Positions 41,557 to 54,245 are shown, counted from the stretch's first letter. The stretch is DNA of 64,000 bases from Cordylochernes scorpioides (GCA_030710605.1 CP092863.1:116626680-116690679), one strand, 5' to 3'. Numbers and translations: made by a program. Notes: generated by a model from the letters alone, not told the origin.

Positions 41557-44500
41557 TTCCCTCTTAAATAAGTGATCTTATCACATTCAACAGTTTCTTC
41601 ACTTGACTTATGTTTTAAATGGTTGTCATAAGAAGGGATTTGAATTTGTCAAACTTTGGTCTGGCTAGAGGTTTTGTTAGGATGTCTGCAATTTGATGTT
41701 CTGTTGGATAATATATCAGGTTAAACTTTTGAGTTCGATCTTTCACAAAATGATATTTGACATCAATATGTTTAGTTTTAGTGGTGAATTGGCCTGATTT
41801 TATAATTTCTATAGCGCTTTGGTTATCAACATAGAGATTTATATCAAAGTTATCTGGAATTAATTCTTCTAGTAGGGATCTTATGTATGCCACTTCTTTG
41901 CATGCATCTGCTGCAGCAATGAACTCTGCTTCAGTGCTGGAAAGGGCAATTACAGGTTGCTTTCTGGAGCACCAACTTATGGGACCTCCACATAAGTAAA
42001 CTACATATCCTGTGGTACTTTTTCTAGTTTTGATATCTCCAGCAAAGTCAGAATCACAATACACATTTAATTCAAATGACAGCTCTCCATCATATGATAT
42101 GCCTAAATTGGTGGTGTGGTTTAAATATCTTAGGGTTCTTTTGATGTTTATAATATCTTGAGTTGTAGGATCATGCATTGACCTGCTTTCAAAAATTGTG
42201 GCAAAGGTCATGTCTGGTCTAGTTTTGTTTGTCAAATATAAAAGGCTTCCAATTGCTTGTCTGTAGGGAAATTTGTTATCATTTGATATTTCTAAGTTTT
42301 TGTCTAGTTCTTTTACTACATCTGTAATGGGAGTGGGTACTGGTTTTGGGTTTGGAATATTATATCTTTCAAGAACTGATTTTGCATAATTTTCTTGTGA
42401 AAGTAAAATTTTATTTTTTCCTCAAAACACAAATTTATTCCCAAAAAAGTTCTTGGATCATTGTTTATTTTAACTTCAAACTCTTGGGATAGTTTTTCTA
42501 AAATATTATTTAATTCTTCTTCATTATCTCCCATTAAGATACCATCATCTACATATATTGCAAGGTACATATTTCCTTTGTTGGTTTTTTAAAAAGACAT
42601 GGCTCTGATTTTAGTTGTATGAAATCTTGGGATTTGAAAAGGTTTTTAATCTTTCATTCCATTTTAAAGGGGCTTGCTTTAAACCATACAATGCCTTTCT
42701 TAACATGCATATGTTCCCTTTATAACCTTCTGGCAATTGAACATATATTTCTTCATCCAAAAAACCCATATAGAAAAGCTGTTTTTATGTCAAATGTTTT
42801 AAAAACAAACTTTTTCTTAGCCATTAGAGCAAAGCATATCCTTAAAGAGACAGTGCTTATAACTGGACTGAATGTCTCATCATAATCAATGCCTGCTTCT
42901 TGTTCAAAGCCTCTTACAACTAGTCTTGCATTGTAGCGGCCATCTTCTTTCACTTTGAAGAGCCATTTAGAGGTCAGAATCTTCTTGTTTGACGCTTCAT
43001 TTTCTTTTACTATTTCCCAAACTTCATTTTTGGCAAGAGACTCTTTTTCTTCTTTTATTGCGTTTTTCCATTTTTCTTGATTTGGACCAGATATAGCTTC
43101 CGAGTAAGTTAGAAGAGCTGATTCTGTTGTTCCGTCCCGTTCTAAATAGAAGTCTTCATATCTTGATGGTGTTTGTAAACTACTTCTTGGTCTAAGATTA
43201 TATTTTGATGTACTTGGTTTTGTAGGGATATCTTCTTTGTCTTCAGAGACTTCTGGTAGACTTGGTTCTTCATTTAATTCTAGTTGGTCTTCAGATTCTT
43301 CTTCTGGTTCGACAATAGGTATTTTTTATTCTTTATTTATACATCCTTTATCTAAAAAGATTACATCTCTAGCTGTAAAGATTTGTTTGCTTTGTTCATC
43401 CCAAAGGCGATAACCATTTGGTGCATAACCTATAAAGGTATATTTTTTACTTCTGTCTTCCAATTTCTTTATGTGTTTTAGGGTTTTGATATAAGCTTCA
43501 CAACCAAAAATTTGTAAGTTTGACAAATTTGGTCTTTTGTTGAACCAAAGTTCTGCAGGAGTTTTCTCTAATTCTTGAGTAGGGCTTCGGTTCAGCAAAT
43601 AGGCTGAAACCCTTACAGCTTCTCCCCACATGTATTTTTCTACACCAGAATCAATCAAAAGAGCTCTTGTTTTCTCCATCAGGGTTCTATTTAATCTTTC
43701 GGCTTTGCCGTTTAGCTGAGGTGAGTGAGGTATGGTGAGATCCATAATGATTCCTTTAGCTTTGCACCAGGATTTTATATCTTCATTTACATATTCTCCG
43801 CCATTGTCACATCTTATTTTTGAAACTTTTAGATTCATTTGGTTTTCTGCTTCTGTAATAAATTCTTTCAGATATCCTTTTACTTCATATTTATTTTGTA
43901 ACAAATACACATGACAAAAATGTGTGTAGTCATCAAGAAATGTTAAAAAATAGTTTTTGTTGTCATGGGTAGTGGGATCTAAAGGTCCACATACATCTGT
44001 ATGGATTATTTCTAAAGGCCTTTTTGATTTTGTTCTAATGGAATTGAATGGCTTTCTTACCTGTTTAGCTTTAATGCATGTTTCACAAATTTCATCTTTA
44101 CTTATTTTTTCTATGTTTATTCCATTAACCATAGATTTTAATTGTTTTAAGCTTGAAAACTTATGTGACCCATTTTTCTGTGCCATTTGAGCATTTCTTC
44201 ATTTTGGGTAGCTGTTAGGTGAGATTCTTTAATTTCGGGATTTTCTGTTTCTATATTTATTGTATATAGTCCATTTTCCCGTTTTTCTCCTTCTAAAACT
44301 TTTATTCCATTTTTTTACGACAAATACCTTTTCATCTTCAAAGACGACTTTGCCTTTATTTCTGGTAATGGCACTTACAGATAGTAAATTATTTGTCAAG
44401 TTTGGTACAAACATCACCTCCTTGAGATCATATTTCTTCCCTTGAATTTCTCCGACTGATTTTGCTATTAGAGTTTCTTCCTTTTTCGCTATTGATATTT

Positions 44501-45544
44501 TTGAGTTGCAATCTACTTCATCTAGTAAAAACTTTTTACTATTTATCATATGGCTTGTTGAGCCACTGTCTACAATGAATTCTAACAATTCCTCATTTTT
44601 ACATTTTAAAGTCACTCCTGCAAAAAAGGACAATTTTTCTTCATTTTTGTTTCTGAAAAAGCAATCCTTTTCTTTATGATTTGTCTTTTTACAAATTCGG
44701 CAAGGAATATTTTCCTGGAATTTATTTTGAGATTTCTTAAAGAAGCATTGGTCTTGAGTATGATTTGCCTTTTTACAGATGGTACACCATTTTTTATTTA
44801 GTCTACAGTATTTTGCTAAGTGCCCGCTCTTTTTGCAGTTAAAGCACTGCTTTACTTTAGTAGCACTCATGGCTATTCCCTCTTCAGGCTTTACTTTTGT
44901 TTAGTTTCTTCAAGTGATAGTCTTGATATTAAGTTTGCTAAAGTTTTCTCACTTTTTGTTGTCGAGTCCCATGCTGTGCTGAAGTAATTAAAGTAGTCTG
45001 GCAAAATGCTCAATATTTTAGAAATTACAAAGCTTTCCTCAATTTCTTGTTTTACATTATTTAGTTTGAATACTAAATTTTGTATTCTGCTTATTTGTTG
45101 CCATATCTGTATTTTTATCAAATTTGAATCCATGAAATTCTTGTAGTAATTTGCATTTTAATTGCTCATCTTCTCTTTGATAAATGGCTACTAGTTTTTC
45201 ATACATTTCTTTTGAAGTTTTGCAATTTAGAATATGTGTTAAAACATTCTTTTCAATGGTTAACATTATGTATTTTTGTGTTTTGGCGTCTTTTAAGCTC
45301 CATTTATCTTTTCCAGTTTCATCTTTCAAGTCTTCAAACAACGATTTTCCATTTACAATATCTAGAAGGCCATTTGCTTTGAAAATAAGTGTTATCTGAA
45401 AATTCCATAAATAAAAAATTTCAGGACTTTAAGTCTCACAATATTTGCGATATCTTCGCTGACAGCCATTTTTGTTTTTATTTATATTTTATCCTATATT
45501 TTATATATATTTTACCGCGATTCAAAAACCACGCTCTGCTACCA
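41557..45544 (-). pseudogene. Copia element 2 Gag-Pol, decayed
   Basis: Minus-strand fragments in family order: Gag (MFEDLKDETGKDKWSLKDAK), three CCHC knuckles (CFNCKKSGHLAKYC, CTICKKANHTQDQC, CRICKKTNHKEKDC), protease FIVDSGSTSHM, integrase (IIHTDVCGPLD, IRCDNGGEYV, LNGKAERLNRT), RT (VVRGFEQEAGIDYDETFSPV, AIYVDDGILMG) and RNase H (DSDFAGDIKTRKSTTGYV, ALSSTEAEFIAA). Stops and shifts break it near 45.1, 44.9, 44.2, 43.3, 42.7 and 42.4 kb. The three knuckles, instead of the usual one, are a family feature. Next to the 5' LTR, TGGTAGCAGAGC is a primer site for the 3' end of initiator tRNA-Met, unlike element 1. Confidence 0.85.
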
Positions 45545-45825
45545 TGTTGGGAATCTCTTATGGTTCAGACAATGAAACAACAAATAACATGTTTACTTAC
45601 AGCTGAAGTGGTTTTAAGGAATTGGGCGATTTTACCTTTTATTAAAGTATTTTAAATTTATTATTTTCAAAGAGAGAGAGAGAGAAAAGAACATTTAACA
45701 ATTTACATTACAATTACTAATTTTGTAAAACAAAACACTTCTTTGTTCTCGTTTTTATATTACAGTGTTGTCAGTCTAAAAGTATTTCAAGATCAACGAT
45801 TTACTATTCTTCTTTTTTTCCAACA
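45545..45825 (-). repeat. Copia element 2, 5' LTR
   Basis: 281 bp, TGTTGGGAATC to TTTCCAACA. It is followed by CAAAC, the same 5 bp that precede the other LTR, so both ends of one insertion are present. Confidence 0.9.
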
Positions 45826-45949
45826 CAAACTACTAAACCAAAGAACCTAAAGGATCTATACAAAGGAATTATTGCAGATTATAGAGCTTGCTTTCACAGC
45901 GGAGGTCATTTTGAAAAATGAGAATGTTGATTTTTTAAAATATTATTTA

Positions 45950-47240
45950 ATTAACTCAGTAGGTTCCTGGAGCCACGTGCCGAAGTCACCAACTACTCGG
46001 ACTGTCCATCTAACTTAAGGCTTCTTGGTTTTATTTACAATACCAGCAGAAGTTCAATTTATGAGGTGGCGCCATTTATATCTTGGAAGATTTTCTAGAA
46101 ATACTGTGCGTTGATAATAAAATAAAAGCTACAGAAACGAGTGTTTGTGACGAATACACATAAAGGTGACGGCCATTCCTTTTATTTCTGAAGCCAAAAC
46201 AAGATCACTTTAAAAAAGGTAGGTTGTTCTAGAAAAATCTTTATTGAGAATGACCGATCATGTCAAATTGACATTTTTAGAAAATATAATAATCTTTTAA
46301 TGAAGATATAACTACATATATATGACGTGCAAACTACATTTTTTTCACACGTTATATAGCAAAAATTCAAGCACAAATATTAGCTTCTCAAATGATTTGT
46401 ATGCAAATTTTAACATATAAACATTTTCTGCCAATCTTAAAATATGTGACGTATGTGCAACAAAGTTTTACTATCCGTTTTTAATTGCATTTTTAAAAAA
46501 TATGATATGAGATACTCATGAATCGAAAGTTATTAAACAAAATTTATATTTCAAAGGTATATGGAAATGGAGATATCGGTATTGATATTGTTTTTTAGCA
46601 TAAAACCCTATTTATGAGATTTATATCTTAATACCTTCATGATGGGTTAGGGGTGCGACTGCTGTTGGCTAAAAAAGCTGACCTGGTGTAAACTTACCCA
46701 TGGGATAATAATAAAAAAAAAAATACCAACACAATGGAGTTATGTAGTGTAGAGTAGAGAGAGCGGTTCAAAATATTATATTTAAGGTAGTTCATGAGGA
46801 ATGAAGTGAGCTTCGAAAAAAAAAAAAAACTTGTTTTAAGTGGTAGACTGATGGCTGAAACCATATGATCCCATGTTAAGTGACACAACCTATGTTGTTA
46901 TTCATCCATATTGTCTCTCTAAGTGGCCGCTTTAAACACATTTTGTACAGATTTGTGAAGCTCTATTCTACACTATGTGACTTTTTACAGACATGTTTGG
47001 ACATCTTGTCTAAAAACTCTTGTGTTGGTATGAGATGGTAAGCAAGGAATAGAGAACTTATTTGCATATTCGGAAGAAAACCCTGAAATACTATTAAAAG
47101 ACTAGCCATAGAAGGAAAGCACTCTGAGAAGACAGGAATACAGCCAGCCACCAACTTATGGTTGAGGCGAAATCGATACATTTTAGCTTATTATCCGTAA
47201 GTTTACATAGTGCGTCGTCAACTCCCCATATATTGAAACA
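45950..47240. other. no gene recognised
   Basis: AT-rich. The first 60 bp (GTAGGTTCCTGGAGCCACGT, CACCAACTAC) resemble 25,770-25,790 and 23,565-23,590, an unclassified LINE-like 3' end. Short open frames on both strands show nothing recognisable. Confidence 0.35.
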
Positions 47241-47249
47241 GTGCAGCAA

Positions 47250-48132
47250 ACTACATTATAAAAGAACGGCGATGAAGCATTAATTGGGATTCCACTTTGA
47301 AGAAGATATACAAAAGATGCGGGCAAGCCAGTAAAGAAGACGGTACCAGGAGAATCGGGAGCGGCCTAAAAGACGTTGTAGTCCAGGCTGGACGAGTACA
47401 ATGTGGAGCGAGACGTTTCACAAGAGTGACATCCACGGCGTCAAGGACCCTTCCGACGGCGGCAAGTCCCACTTAGTGTACTCTTTCCGTTTAGTACTAC
47501 GTGTAATAAATCGATAACTTTGGCTGCATCCTTTACGGATCATCAACTCCCGTAGAGATGCCTGTGGGCTAATTGGTCGGCCCCGTGGAGTTAGACCTTG
47601 AAGGCGGGCGCGAGAGGCCATGCTCAGTGCATGGAGAATGCACCAGATGGCTGGAAAACTGGATGGCATTGTGCGGCCGTAGGCGTACAAGCTCAACAGA
47701 TTATGTAGCCATGCCATTCTAAGGTGCCTTTCTTACGAACTCGCGCCTCAACTAGACAAAGAACACGAACGGCATCTGGGTGGTGCAGGGCCCATTTTCC
47801 GGGCTTTATCACATCGGCGGAATGGCCGCCCTACTCACTCGATCTCGACCCGATGAATTACAGCGTGTGGTCTAGGCCAGGACCTGTGCTACACGCCACA
47901 AAATTTTGAATGCGCTGAAGCGATCGCTGCGCCGAGAATGGGACCGAATGTCGCCGGAGGACCTGCTGCCCATAGCCGAAAATTTCAAGTCTTATTTGGA
48001 CCTGCGTATCGCCGCCAAAGGAAGCCACTTTGAAACTTAATTAGCATCTATATAATTGTTAATTTGTTGATTTTTTTTGTTTATTAAAATTATGTCTAAA
48101 AATGTTTAACTCTTATTATGGGACACCCTGTA
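47250..48132 (+). pseudogene. mariner-type transposase remnant, C-terminal
   Basis: From about 47,780 the plus strand encodes AHFPGFITSAEWPPYSLDLD, PMNYSVW (the last catalytic Asp region, WPPYSxDLxPxDYxVW) and, in a second frame, LKRSLRREWDRMSPEDLLPI, AENFKSYLDLRIAAKGSHFE with TAA at 48,038. The element ends GGGACACCCTGTA, a Tc1/mariner-type terminal repeat. At 47,404-47,445 lies a Helitron A-like piece (GAGACGTTTCACAAGAGTGA), so the front is rearranged. Confidence 0.65.
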
Positions 48133-48580
48133 AATATATTGCAGAGAGATATGTAAATGAATTGAAAATATCAACACACACAGAATTTGTACATAGCATT
48201 GCTTGCAAAAATATGCAAATAACTTACAAGTTTTACTGAACATTATATATTCAAATTAAAATCAAAAATAAAGAGTGATATTATTTTTAGTGAATCGTAT
48301 TATGGTAATTTAATACATATTATGGTTAATTTAGAAATGAACTGAAGCGCATGCGCTGAAATAATTGAGAGCTTTCTTTAATTTAGGATAGTGCGTGTCA
48401 TGGCAGTTTCCAGGAAATAATACACTTCGTAAAAACGCTGAATATATGAGATATTAAGTTTTTTACTACCTAAGGATTAAAAAAAAAATACGTTGAAATT
48501 ATTTTTACAAGACTTCTATTATTCTAATATATATACATAATCATAATCAATTTTAACATGGCGTCCATCTTTTTATTTAC
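48133..48580. other. no feature recognised
   Basis: AT-rich spacer between the transposon remnant and the satellite. Confidence 0.4.
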
Positions 48581-48584
48581 ATAC

Positions 48585-49500
48585 TATACGAATGCACGTC
48601 TTACGGACGGACCTAGAACGACAACCAGTTAAAATAATTTTTATTATAATTTTATCAGTATATCATTAGACGATATACTATACGAATGCACGTTCTACGA
48701 ACGGACATAGAACGAAAGCCAGTCTTAATAAGAATTTTTATTATCATTTTTATTAGTATATCATTAGACGATATACTATACGAATGCACGTCCTACGAAC
48801 GGACCTAGAACGAAAGCCAGTCTTAATAAGAATTTTTATTATCATTTTATTAGTATATCATTAGACGATATACTATACGAATGCACGTCCTACGAACGGA
48901 CATAGAACGAAAGCAAGTCTTAATAATAATTTTTATTATAATTTTATCAGTATATCATTAGACGATATACTATACGAATGCACGTTCTACGAACGGACAT
49001 AGAACGAAAGCCAGTCTTAATAATAATTTTTATTATCATTTTATTAGTATATCATTAGACGATATACTATACGAATGCACGTCCTACGAACGGACCTAGA
49101 ACGAAAGCAAGTCTTAATAAGAATTTTTATTATCATTTTATTAGTATATCATTAGACGATATACTATACGAATGCACGTCCTACGAACGGACATAGAACG
49201 AAAGCAAGTCTTAATAATAATTTTTATTATAATTTTATCAGTATATCATTAGACGATATACTATACGAATGCACGTTCTACGAACGGACATAGAACGAAA
49301 GCCAGTCTTAATAATAATTTTTATTATCATTTTATTAGTATATCATTAGACGATATACTATACGAATGCACGTCCTACGAACGGACCTAGAACGAAAGCA
49401 AGTCTTAATAAGAATTTTTATTATCATTTTATTAGTATTAATAGACGATATACTATACGAATGCACGTCCTACGAACGGACCTAGAACGACAGCCAGTTC
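48585..49500. repeat. 97-bp satellite, about 9.5 copies, trimeric higher-order repeat
   Basis: The unit starts CGATATACTATACGAATGCA, then CGTCCTACGAACGGACCTAG, AACGAAAGCCAGTCTTAATA, and a T/A-rich part. Unit starts lie at 48,671, 48,769, 48,866, 48,963, 49,060, 49,157, 49,254, 49,351 and 49,445. Variants recur every third unit: CGTTCTACG appears at 48,671, 48,963 and 49,254, and TTTTATCAG ends the third unit of each set, giving a 291-292 bp higher-order period. The first and last units are the most diverged. Confidence 0.92.
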
Positions 49501-50510
49501 TAATAATATATAATAATTTGAATTATTATTAGCCTCAATTTATACGATTGTCGCTAACTACAGTGAAAGATTCGAACGTAAAACTGACGTCACCGTGGCG
49601 TGGATGTACGATAGATATCTTTGACTGAGAGACAGTTATCTATCTCACGAATACGAGGGATGTTGTTCTCATTTCAATAATCTTGTTACAAGATCACTTT
49701 ATTAAGCGCCTCTCAAAAAGAGCAACCTAGTTTATGATATTTGCAAAAATGAATAATAAGTGAAGTTTATTTACATATTAAAACAAAATTTTAACGCGGA
49801 TTTAATCCCGGTTCATGACTGTCGGGAATCGAGGGTGTTACCCACTGGTCCACCGACTTCTTTTCCAATAAATCCCCACCCAGCCTTCATAACATTTCAA
49901 ATAGAATACCACAATGGGATCTTTTTTTATTTCAGTTAGTTAGTCTTTATCGCGGTTTTTAGCGCCTTTGATCCTATGAACTAATTTAGAGATTTTCTCT
50001 TTGGATTCATCTAGCAATTAGGCTTTTCTTTTCTCCAACAAGGAGAATTTCCTTTCTGTTTTTTTTTTATGTGGTCGCATTTGGATGGTATTAGACAATG
50101 ATTTATATTTAAAAATCTCCTTGATAATATGTATTGCGGGTTTTGATATTTTTTCTGCCATTTATCAATATGTGTCTTCCACACGTGTCCTATTACTTGA
50201 TGTTGTCCAATTGATGGATGCATTTTAATGAATCGTTCCAATAGCCCTTATGTTTGGGAGCCTGGATACACCATCAAGAATGATTCACAAATAAAAAAGA
50301 GCCTCTTTGATCATATCATTTGAGAAGAGATAAGCATTCGAGGTGACTCTTTTCAGCAGGCCGTTCTAACACTATGAGGTACAGTAAGAAAGGGGTCTAA
50401 ATACGATTAAATTACAATTTACATAGTGGATATTATATAACAATAATAATGTAAATGTTATTAATATGATAAAATAAACTAAAATGGTCAAATATCACTA
50501 ACCTAGTATT
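49500..50510. other. no gene seen; one tRNA-like scrap
   Basis: No coding feature supported. On the minus strand at about 49,795-49,862, TCGGTGGACCAGTGGGTAAC and a weak B-box-like GGGATTAAATCC suggest a decayed tRNA-derived fragment. A 76-codon frame at 50,011-50,241 has no recognisable domain. Confidence 0.35.
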
Positions 50511-50512
50511 TA

Positions 50513-50676
50513 TTGTAAAACCTCCATGAGAGGACACCTCTCTACAAAGGACAGTTTTCATATCAAAAATGACCATTTTCACGAATTAGTAGTTCTCAGG
50601 TAAGAGGACACTTCTCTATAAAGGACACTTTAGCTCTGAAGCTAGGCGTTCTTTATAGAGAGGTAGTTCTATGGTA
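50513..50676. repeat. MITE, T-family
   Basis: TATTGTAAAACCTCCATGAG at the left and AGAGGTAGTTCTATGGTA at the right end; body as in the other copies. Confidence 0.65.
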
Positions 50677-50701
50677 TCCTAATTAAACTATAGAAAAATT
50701 A

Positions 50702-50866
50702 TACAGTTCAACCTGTCTATAGCGCCTCCTCTAAATAGCGCCTTCCTCTCTATAGCGCCCGATTTTAAACATTAAAATGTAAACATTTTACATTAAAAGT
50801 GACCTGTCTCTAGCACCCTATTTTGGTGAGTCCCAAGAGGGGGCGCTATAGACAGATTTAACTGTA
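50702..50866. repeat. MITE, S-family, best copy
   Basis: Inverted ends TACAGTTCAACCTGTCTATA and CTATAGACAGATTTAACTGTA. The middle repeats TATAGCGCC and GTAAACATTTTACATTA. The solo LTR begins 4 bp after it. Confidence 0.75.
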
Positions 50867-50870
50867 TATA

Positions 50871-51506
50871 TGTGATGATTTAAGACCATGGGAATTGTTG
50901 TAAATAGTCCAGATATCTACTACCACATGTTCCACCACGTAATTGTATATAACTTGTTATTTACTGCAAATAGAAAGCCTCAACTAACATCAATCTGTAC
51001 CGCGTAAGAATCTAATAAAGTATCGCAACTGTACAGATAGAAAGAATGGAAAATAACAGGAGAAAATTAAGGTTAAAACTAATCAGGCTTAGGTGAGAAT
51101 AGGAAAGCAGGCCTAGCAAGCCCAGTCCAATTTTTACGAGGTCGTGGCCCTCATGGATAATATAACTTCCCCCCCCCCTGTTTACGTCAGAAAAGGGCAG
51201 TGACCTGTTCGGACCCAGCTAAGCTATAAAAGGGGGCCCCGAGCCTCAGTTAGTCAGTCCTTAGTTAGTCTTTGTTTCAGCCCCAGTCCGCCGGACGCTC
51301 CGATAAAAGGTAAACCCTTTTCCTGCCAGAAATCTCCTCGTCCCATTCCTTCTTAACGTTCAGACGCTTCTTAGTGGAATCTCTGTTTGTTTATTTCACC
51401 TTTGGCCCAGCTGTGTCGCCTTCCACCACGACTGCACGGTAGAGTTGACATCGAGGTTCGTCTAGCATCAGGGTAACACTGGTCCCAGAGGTCCCAAGAT
51501 ATCACA
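50871..51506 (+). repeat. solo LTR (Gypsy-type)
   Basis: 636 bp with inverted ends TGTGAT and ATCACA and TATA on both sides as a possible 4-bp duplication (ambiguous in TA repeats). TATAAAAG at 51,225-51,232 is followed by GAGCCTCAGTTAGTCAGTCC, a Ty3/Gypsy promoter and initiator layout. No internal region is next to it, so it was left by LTR-LTR recombination. Confidence 0.7.
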
Positions 51507-51509
51507 TAT

Positions 51510-51876
51510 ATATATCACAATTTATAAACGTTATCTTATGTATCACCTAGCCTTAATCTGCAAAACATCTCAACCACTTTTCCATACCTCCAATGTTTGG
51601 AAAATAATCTAACATTTTTAATCTGTAACAAATGAATGAACAAAAAAGTATTTTTAAAAAATTCAGCCTTCTGACAAAGACAGAAAGTTAGTTAAATGAC
51701 CTGGGTAAGAAATAGAGGGTGCACAACCAAAATTAGATGCTTCTTCCCCATCCATACGTCGTGTCAGCCATTTTATTATGATGTATCACTATCTGATTAA
51801 TCGAAGTAACATGTGACCTCTCCCCTTTAAAAGCGCTTCGAATCCGGGGTCCAGAGGCATTATACTCATAATTTCA
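51510..51876. other. no feature recognised
   Basis: No coding or repeat feature supported. Confidence 0.4.
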
Positions 51877-51889
51877 ACTATAAAGCTAT

Positions 51890-52244
51890 AACTCCGCCTT
51901 TGCCGGCCCCACGCCCGGATGAAAAAGGAGGAGGGGGGAGCAGTAACAAGCTCGCTAAAAAAACCTGGGTTCAGCTGGCCCGGCTGATAGTACCCTGCAA
52001 GGACTCCTAATCCAGGGATACAGGATGAGCGGCGTTTGTACTCCATGTTAGGAGTGGCTGCACATGGTGTCTGTTCCTCATGTCAGAGGCGGCCATTTAT
52101 TTTGGAGCTAAGTCGGCCTGCCACTGAGTAGTGCTCCCAGTCTTAATGACAAAGGCAGACACATTCTACTTCACCCAGTCATGATCTCAAGCTTTACAAG
52201 CTTGATACCCAACATATGATTGAGTGGAGATAATAAAGAAGAAG
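51890..52244 (+). repeat. R-family SINE-like retroposon, second full copy
   Basis: AACTCCGCCTTTGCCGGCCC, GATGAAAAAGGAGGAGGGGG, GTACTCCATGTTAGGAGTGG to GAGTGGAGATAATAAAGAAG. Flanked by ACTATAAAG duplications (51,877 and 52,245; extended match 12 of 13). Opposite orientation to the 15-kb copy. Confidence 0.75.
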
Positions 52245-52915
52245 ACTATAAAGATATTATAAAAAATGAAAAATAAAAACAATAAATAGATAAAATAATG
52301 ATTAAACCCTCCCATGATTCCCCTGGCTGCCCATGAACTTGTAACTGTATTATAACTGTAATGTACCCTTTCACTTTATACTTTCATAACCTTTCTTCAA
52401 CTATCTGCCCACTATAGTATCTATAACCTGTACATATCGGGACTCACCTCTTGACTTTCTCTCCTTACCAGACCCACCACTAAACCTTCTTCAGATGGAA
52501 AAGTCTCCAGATGGACTTGAGCGGGCGATGTAACCTGTCCCAAATTTTGGGCGGATGTTGGATCCGGTCTAGATGGTACACGGTTCAGTACAGAGTTGAC
52601 AGGTTCAGTGGAGAACAGCAGGATACACAGCCCAGATGGGGAATCTCCTATCTTCTTCAGGATTTTTCGCCGACTTCCCGTCAAACCTTGTACACACCTG
52701 AACTCACCCATGGTTTAAAAACCACCTTATTGTTATTTGTTTGGGATATTCTTGTTTTCGAAACCCATCGTGTGTCTCGTCTTCTTTAACAAAGGAGAAA
52801 CCGCTTGGCCATCGATTGCAAAACAGAGGATGAAGATTTTGTAAGGCCGTCTAGCTGAAGGGATATATTTCTCCCTTATTAGTGGACTTTCGAAATCACG
52901 ATATACGTATATATA
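52245..52915. other. no gene supported
   Basis: About 52,430-52,720 is less AT-rich and has open frames on both strands (93-96 codons), none recognisable. It could be part of a degraded LTR, but I have no firm evidence. Confidence 0.35.
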
Positions 52916-52920
52916 TACAG

Positions 52921-53031
52921 TGCTAGAACTCCGTTGTTGCTAGAAATACCGTTGTTGCTAGAACTCCAGTTGTTGCTAGAACTCCAGATGTTGCTAGAAC
53001 TCCAGTTGTTTCTAGAACTCCAGTTGTTTCT
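52921..53031. repeat. 18-bp minisatellite, about 6 copies
   Basis: Unit TGCTAGAACTCCAGTTGT; starts at 52,921, 52,938, 52,956, 52,974, 52,992 and 53,010, with single-base variants (GATGT, TTTCT). Confidence 0.85.
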
Positions 53032-53099
53032 GTATATGTCATAATTTGCCTAATGCCCAAGAGATATAATTTATTTTCGCCATAATTAGAATGTTAAAA

Positions 53100-53300
53100 T
53101 GTAAATACAAATTCATCCATCTATAAATACACTGTACAAAATAAACGTGGGAGCCAGCGCGCGGGGGCGAATGCTACGGTGCGCCAACGCGTGCGCGCGC
53201 TCACGAGTGTGGAACAAATTCTTTTTCGAAGCTTACATGCACAACGGCTGCGCCCTTCCATTCGACCACGACAGATACGACATATATATACATATATTAA
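53100..53300 (+). repeat. GC-rich interspersed repeat, copy 1
   Basis: TGTACAAAATAAACGTGGGA, GCCAGCGCGCGGGGGCGAAT, CTTCCATTCGACCACGAC. The same sequence occurs in reverse at 60,825-60,975. CpG-rich, no coding capacity. Confidence 0.65.
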
Positions 53301-53329
53301 AAAAAAAAACAATGGTTGCCTGTAAAGTC

Positions 53330-54245
53330 GGTTTTACGGGCGAAGATTTTACGTGACAACGGTAGAATATTTATTGATATGAATATAATTAAATTGCACA
53401 ATAGGAACAAGGAATTGAATGAAAATAAGAATTGCACAAATTTTAACTATAGAAATATATTTTGTTTACTAAAAACATTGTACATGTAAACTTAAACTTA
53501 GCTAATTCCTATTTGAGTGATTTTGTTGAGGATAGGACGATGATAGGAGAAATATGAAATGAAAGGAAGTGTTTCTGCTGTAATGTGTCTTGCGAAAGTC
53601 AAGTCGATAGTTGTTCCTTTTAACGTAGTTGACTTAGAAACGTTTGTATTTGTAATTTTAAAGAATAAATTCGAAAATCAAAACATTTATTCAGATCGAA
53701 GGTTCAAATTTTTGCTAAATAAATTTGAAACTATTTAAAATTTGTAAAATAATAATTAATTAATTAATTAATTTTAAACTAATAATTTACTTAACACTAT
53801 CAACATTTATCAATAGTATGACATAAACCTATAAACTCAGTTTCTCAACTTTTGTTGTCAATCTAACAATTAATCAATCAATCATAGTTTACGATAATGA
53901 AATATCAGTGTACAATTATTTACCTTTATTGTTTAGTTGTTGTAAATGACGAATCTAAGCACTCCACATTTTCACTACAGACACAGCTGACGATACTTTA
54001 ACCACACGTGTGAACTTGTATTATGACGCTTTCTTGTTTTTCCAACGCCAAGAACGTTCGAGAAAGACAAAGACAGAGACAAGCATGCGCCGATTCAATG
54101 CGCCTAATTCTCTAGCGCTGCGCGCGCAGCTGCGCGCGCAGCACTCTCGTTCGATGACTCATCGTAACGTTACCGGGCGTTACACTTTTTCATAAGTGAC
54201 TCCCAGCCGCAACCTAATTTAAGACGTTGTCACGTCAATAAAAGA
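53330..54245. other. no gene recognised; CG-rich palindrome at 54,118-54,143
   Basis: AT-rich body between two unusual blocks, GTCGGTTTTACGGGCGAAGA at the left and GTTACCGGGCGTTACACTTT at the right, which may be ends of one element of about 0.9 kb (inference). Just inside the right end is a 26-bp CTGCGCGCGCAG direct and inverted duplication. Confidence 0.35.

Noticed and set aside
47418-47717. 99-codon minus-strand frame as a helix-turn-helix transposase start
   Set aside because: Weak resemblance only, and opposite in direction to the transposase remnant next to it.
48585-49500. CRISPR-like or promoter array
   Set aside because: Plain tandem satellite; variants follow a three-unit higher-order pattern.
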